A stretch of DNA of 9,525 nt from Lentisphaerota bacterium (GTDB lineage Bacteria; Verrucomicrobiota; Kiritimatiellia; UBA8416; JAFGIZ01). Location of the stretch: contig JAFGIZ010000222.1 in the NCBI GenBank assembly GCA_016929365.1, positions 1 through 9,525 on the forward strand, written 5' to 3'. Shown piece after piece: positions 7,738 through 9,525 of this stretch. Position numbers and translations under genes: made by a program. The notes under the pieces are model-generated. The model worked only from the letters and a program-made list of their open reading frames with translations, did not search any database and was not told where the DNA came from. Every line of letters begins with the position of its first letter. Positions within the stretch are counted from its first letter, which is position 1.

Positions 7738-9525
7738 ATGAAACACGCCAAGGACATCGTATACTGCACCGTCGTACTCGCCGCCTCACTGCTTGCCGCC
7801 GGCAGGGTCTTCGCCCAGGCCGGCGAAGGCATTACCGGCCGTTTGATTAACGGCCCCGACGCGCCGACCCCGCCCGACATGGATTTCGATCCCGGCCCGC
7901 TCGTGGTCGACGACGCCGACTGGATGCACAATACGCTGGGTTACGAACCGGCCGTCCCGGAACCCTGGACCCCCCTGCGGCGCACCGGCGCCGTGGTGCG
8001 CTGCTGGGGCCGCGCCTACCGCTTCGACGGCGCGTTCCCCGCCGCAATCGAAAGCGCCGGCCGGCCCCTCCTGAGCGCCCCCGCCACCCTCAGCGCCACC
8101 ATCGACGGCACGGACTATGCCCTGTCGGATACCGTGGCGTGGAAAGCCGACGCGGATCACCGCATCACGTTCGACGGGCACGGCACCCTGGGCCCGCTCC
8201 AGGTTACAGCCACGAACTGGATCGAGTTCGACGGCATGCTGCAGGTCAACCTCGCGCTGGACGCCGGCGAGGGGGTGACCGTGGACCGCCTCGACCTGTC
8301 GATACCCTTGTCCGCCCCGGCGGCGAAGTTCTACCTTTTCAACAACGGGGAATGGGGCGGCAAACCCCTGGGCCGGACCCCGTCGACCAACGGGGTCTCG
8401 TGGGGTACGCCGTGGTGGCCGTTCGGCTGGGTCGGAGACGAGGAGCGCGGCCTCACGTTCGCCGCCGAGACTCCGTACAACTGGGTCGAGTCCGAATCGG
8501 GACAGGTACATGAATTGACCCGGCAGGGCGATGCGGTGGTCTGGACCGTGCACATCCTCGGCCGGCCCACCAACCTGACCGGGCGGACCGCCTACCGCTT
8601 CGGCTTCCAGGCCACCCCCATGAAACCGGCCCGCCGGGACCTGGCCAACCTGGCGGTGGATATCGGCGTGTGGTCCGGCGGCCCGCGCTATTTCTTCGAA
8701 CGCAAAGACGCGCTGCCGAACTCCTGGCCGAAAACACAATCGTCGGTGTACCCGGATACGCCGCAGGGGATCCGGGAGTTCAAGGAGGACCTCGGGGTCG
8801 ACATGGTCAACATGTGGTACCTGCCGGCCCGCTGGGTCTGCTTCCCGGAATTCCGCTCGCCGGACACGGTGGTCAAGCCGGCCATCGCGGCCTGGCATGC
8901 GGCCGGCTTGAAGGTCACGGCCTATACATCCCTCTACTTCCAGGGGTATGAATCTCCCGTTTTCAAGCGCCACGCCGACGCCTGGTCGCACCTGCGGTCC
9001 AACGGCGAGCTGTATTGCAAGGCGTTCAACAAGCTCGACCGGTCGGACGGCAGCAACCGGGGCTACATCACCTGCTGCCCGCAAAGCACATTCAGCGACT
9101 TCATGTGTTGGGGCATCGACTATCTCATGCGCACGTACGACCTCGACGGGTTCGGCTACATTGACGCGTCCAGCCCGAAGTTCTGCTACAACCGGGCGCA
9201 CGGCTGCGGTCCCGGCGGCAAACCGAGATGGCCGATTTTCGCGGTGCGGCGCATGGCGCAGCGCTGGTGGCGGATCGTCAAGCAGTACAAGCCGGACGGA
9301 CTGCTGCTCCGCCACAGCAGCGAAAACCTGTTCAGCCCCGGCCTGGCCTACGTCGATGCCTACATCGTGGGCGAGGAGTTCCGGGCCCGCACGCGCCCGC
9401 TGCGCGAGCTGGACAAAACCCGCCTCGCGATCACCATGACCGGCCTGCAGTGGGGCGCCCACCCCATGTGGATGTCGCAGTGCAGCGGCAACGCGATCAG
9501 CGTCGGCAACAGCGCCTGGGTGGCC
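7738..9525 (+). CDS. Secreted glycoside-hydrolase-like protein, DUF6067/GH123-like (3' end cut by window edge)
   Basis: The reading frame is open for 596 codons to the window edge with no stop. The start gives a Sec signal peptide (hydrophobic core about 7-22, cleavage near AQA at 26-28), so the protein is exported. The N-terminal half (about 30-330) looks like beta-rich sandwich structure and includes WVGDEERGLTFAAE (231-244), a pattern I associate with DUF6067/GH123-like proteins. From about residue 340 the pattern turns to a TIM-barrel style: GVDMVNMWY, WHAAGLKVTAYTSLYF, a tract ending in GFGYIDASSP (Asp476), a helix with WWRIVKQYKPDGLLL, and YIVGEEF (Glu546-Glu547). These acidic residues at strand ends are candidates for catalysis, but I cannot assign them. 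GH123 members remove N-acetylgalactosamine; the substrate here is unknown. The gene is divergent from the secretin operon and may encode one of its cargoes. The glycosidase-like fold is likely and the family moderately sure. Confidence 0.82.
   Translation, partial: MKHAKDIVYCTVVLAASLLAAGRVFAQAGEGITGRLINGPDAPTPPDMDFDPGPLVVDDADWMHNTLGYEPAVPEPWTPLRRTGAVVRCWGRAYRFDGAFPAAIESAGRPLLSAPATLSATIDGTDYALSDTVAWKADADHRITFDGHGTLGPLQVTATNWIEFDGMLQVNLALDAGEGVTVDRLDLSIPLSAPAAKFYLFNNGEWGGKPLGRTPSTNGVSWGTPWWPFGWVGDEERGLTFAAETPYNWVESESGQVHELTRQGDAVVWTVHILGRPTNLTGRTAYRFGFQATPMKPARRDLANLAVDIGVWSGGPRYFFERKDALPNSWPKTQSSVYPDTPQGIREFKEDLGVDMVNMWYLPARWVCFPEFRSPDTVVKPAIAAWHAAGLKVTAYTSLYFQGYESPVFKRHADAWSHLRSNGELYCKAFNKLDRSDGSNRGYITCCPQSTFSDFMCWGIDYLMRTYDLDGFGYIDASSPKFCYNRAHGCGPGGKPRWPIFAVRRMAQRWWRIVKQYKPDGLLLRHSSENLFSPGLAYVDAYIVGEEFRARTRPLRELDKTRLAITMTGLQWGAHPMWMSQCSGNAISVGNSAWVA

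Noticed and set aside
7786..9462. 558-codon minus-strand frame opposite the glycosidase-like gene
   Set aside because: The plus-strand frame has a ribosome binding site, a signal peptide and recognisable patterns. The opposite frame is Arg/Gly/Val-rich with none of these.

Overview
The window is GC-rich, densely coded, and holds eight genes, two of them cut by the window edges. There is no RNA gene, insertion sequence, CRISPR array or non-coding stretch over 300 bases. The gene content (a GspA/ExeA-type ATPase, a GspC/PilP-like inner-membrane protein and a secretin, beside a secreted DUF6067/GH123-like glycosidase) suggests a Gram-negative polysaccharide-degrading bacterium. My best guess is the Planctomycetota-Verrucomicrobiota-Lentisphaerota-Kiritimatiellota group. 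This is inferred from gene style only; no marker gene is present.

Region 1 (1-2332) is a two-component pair transcribed divergently. A membrane histidine kinase (minus strand, 3' end off the left edge) and an OmpR/PhoB-type response regulator (plus strand, 1553-2332) share a 119-base intergenic region. Candidate promoters for both lie in it, and neither gene has a clear Shine-Dalgarno sequence. The regulator has an unusual Lys/Pro/Gly-rich insertion at the start of its DNA-binding domain.

Region 2 (2329-7600, minus strand) is a five-gene operon-like run with gaps of 22-57 bases. In transcription order it encodes a GspA/ExeA-like AAA ATPase, a single-pass GspC/PilP-like protein, a secretin, a coiled-coil protein with C-terminal TPR repeats and two copies of an F-x-W-x-W motif, and a small lipoprotein with an Ig-like C-terminal part. 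The first three are the expected parts of a periplasm-spanning outer-membrane channel: an assembly ATPase, an inner-membrane connector and the pore. The last two are unassigned and may be accessory, for example in targeting or stabilising the secretin. No assembly ATPase (GspE), platform protein (GspF) or pseudopilin gene is here, so the motor must be encoded elsewhere or the module works differently. The operon ends tail-to-tail with the response regulator, with the two stop codons overlapping.

Region 3 (7601-9525) is a 137-base divergent intergenic region followed by a secreted glycoside-hydrolase-like protein (plus strand, 3' end off the right edge). Three copies of GTTGCA lie in the intergenic region, two of them as a perfect 9-base inverted repeat around the best candidate promoter of the secretin operon. 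A plausible reading, not shown by the sequence, is that the operon helps export enzymes such as this glycosidase and that the two are co-regulated.
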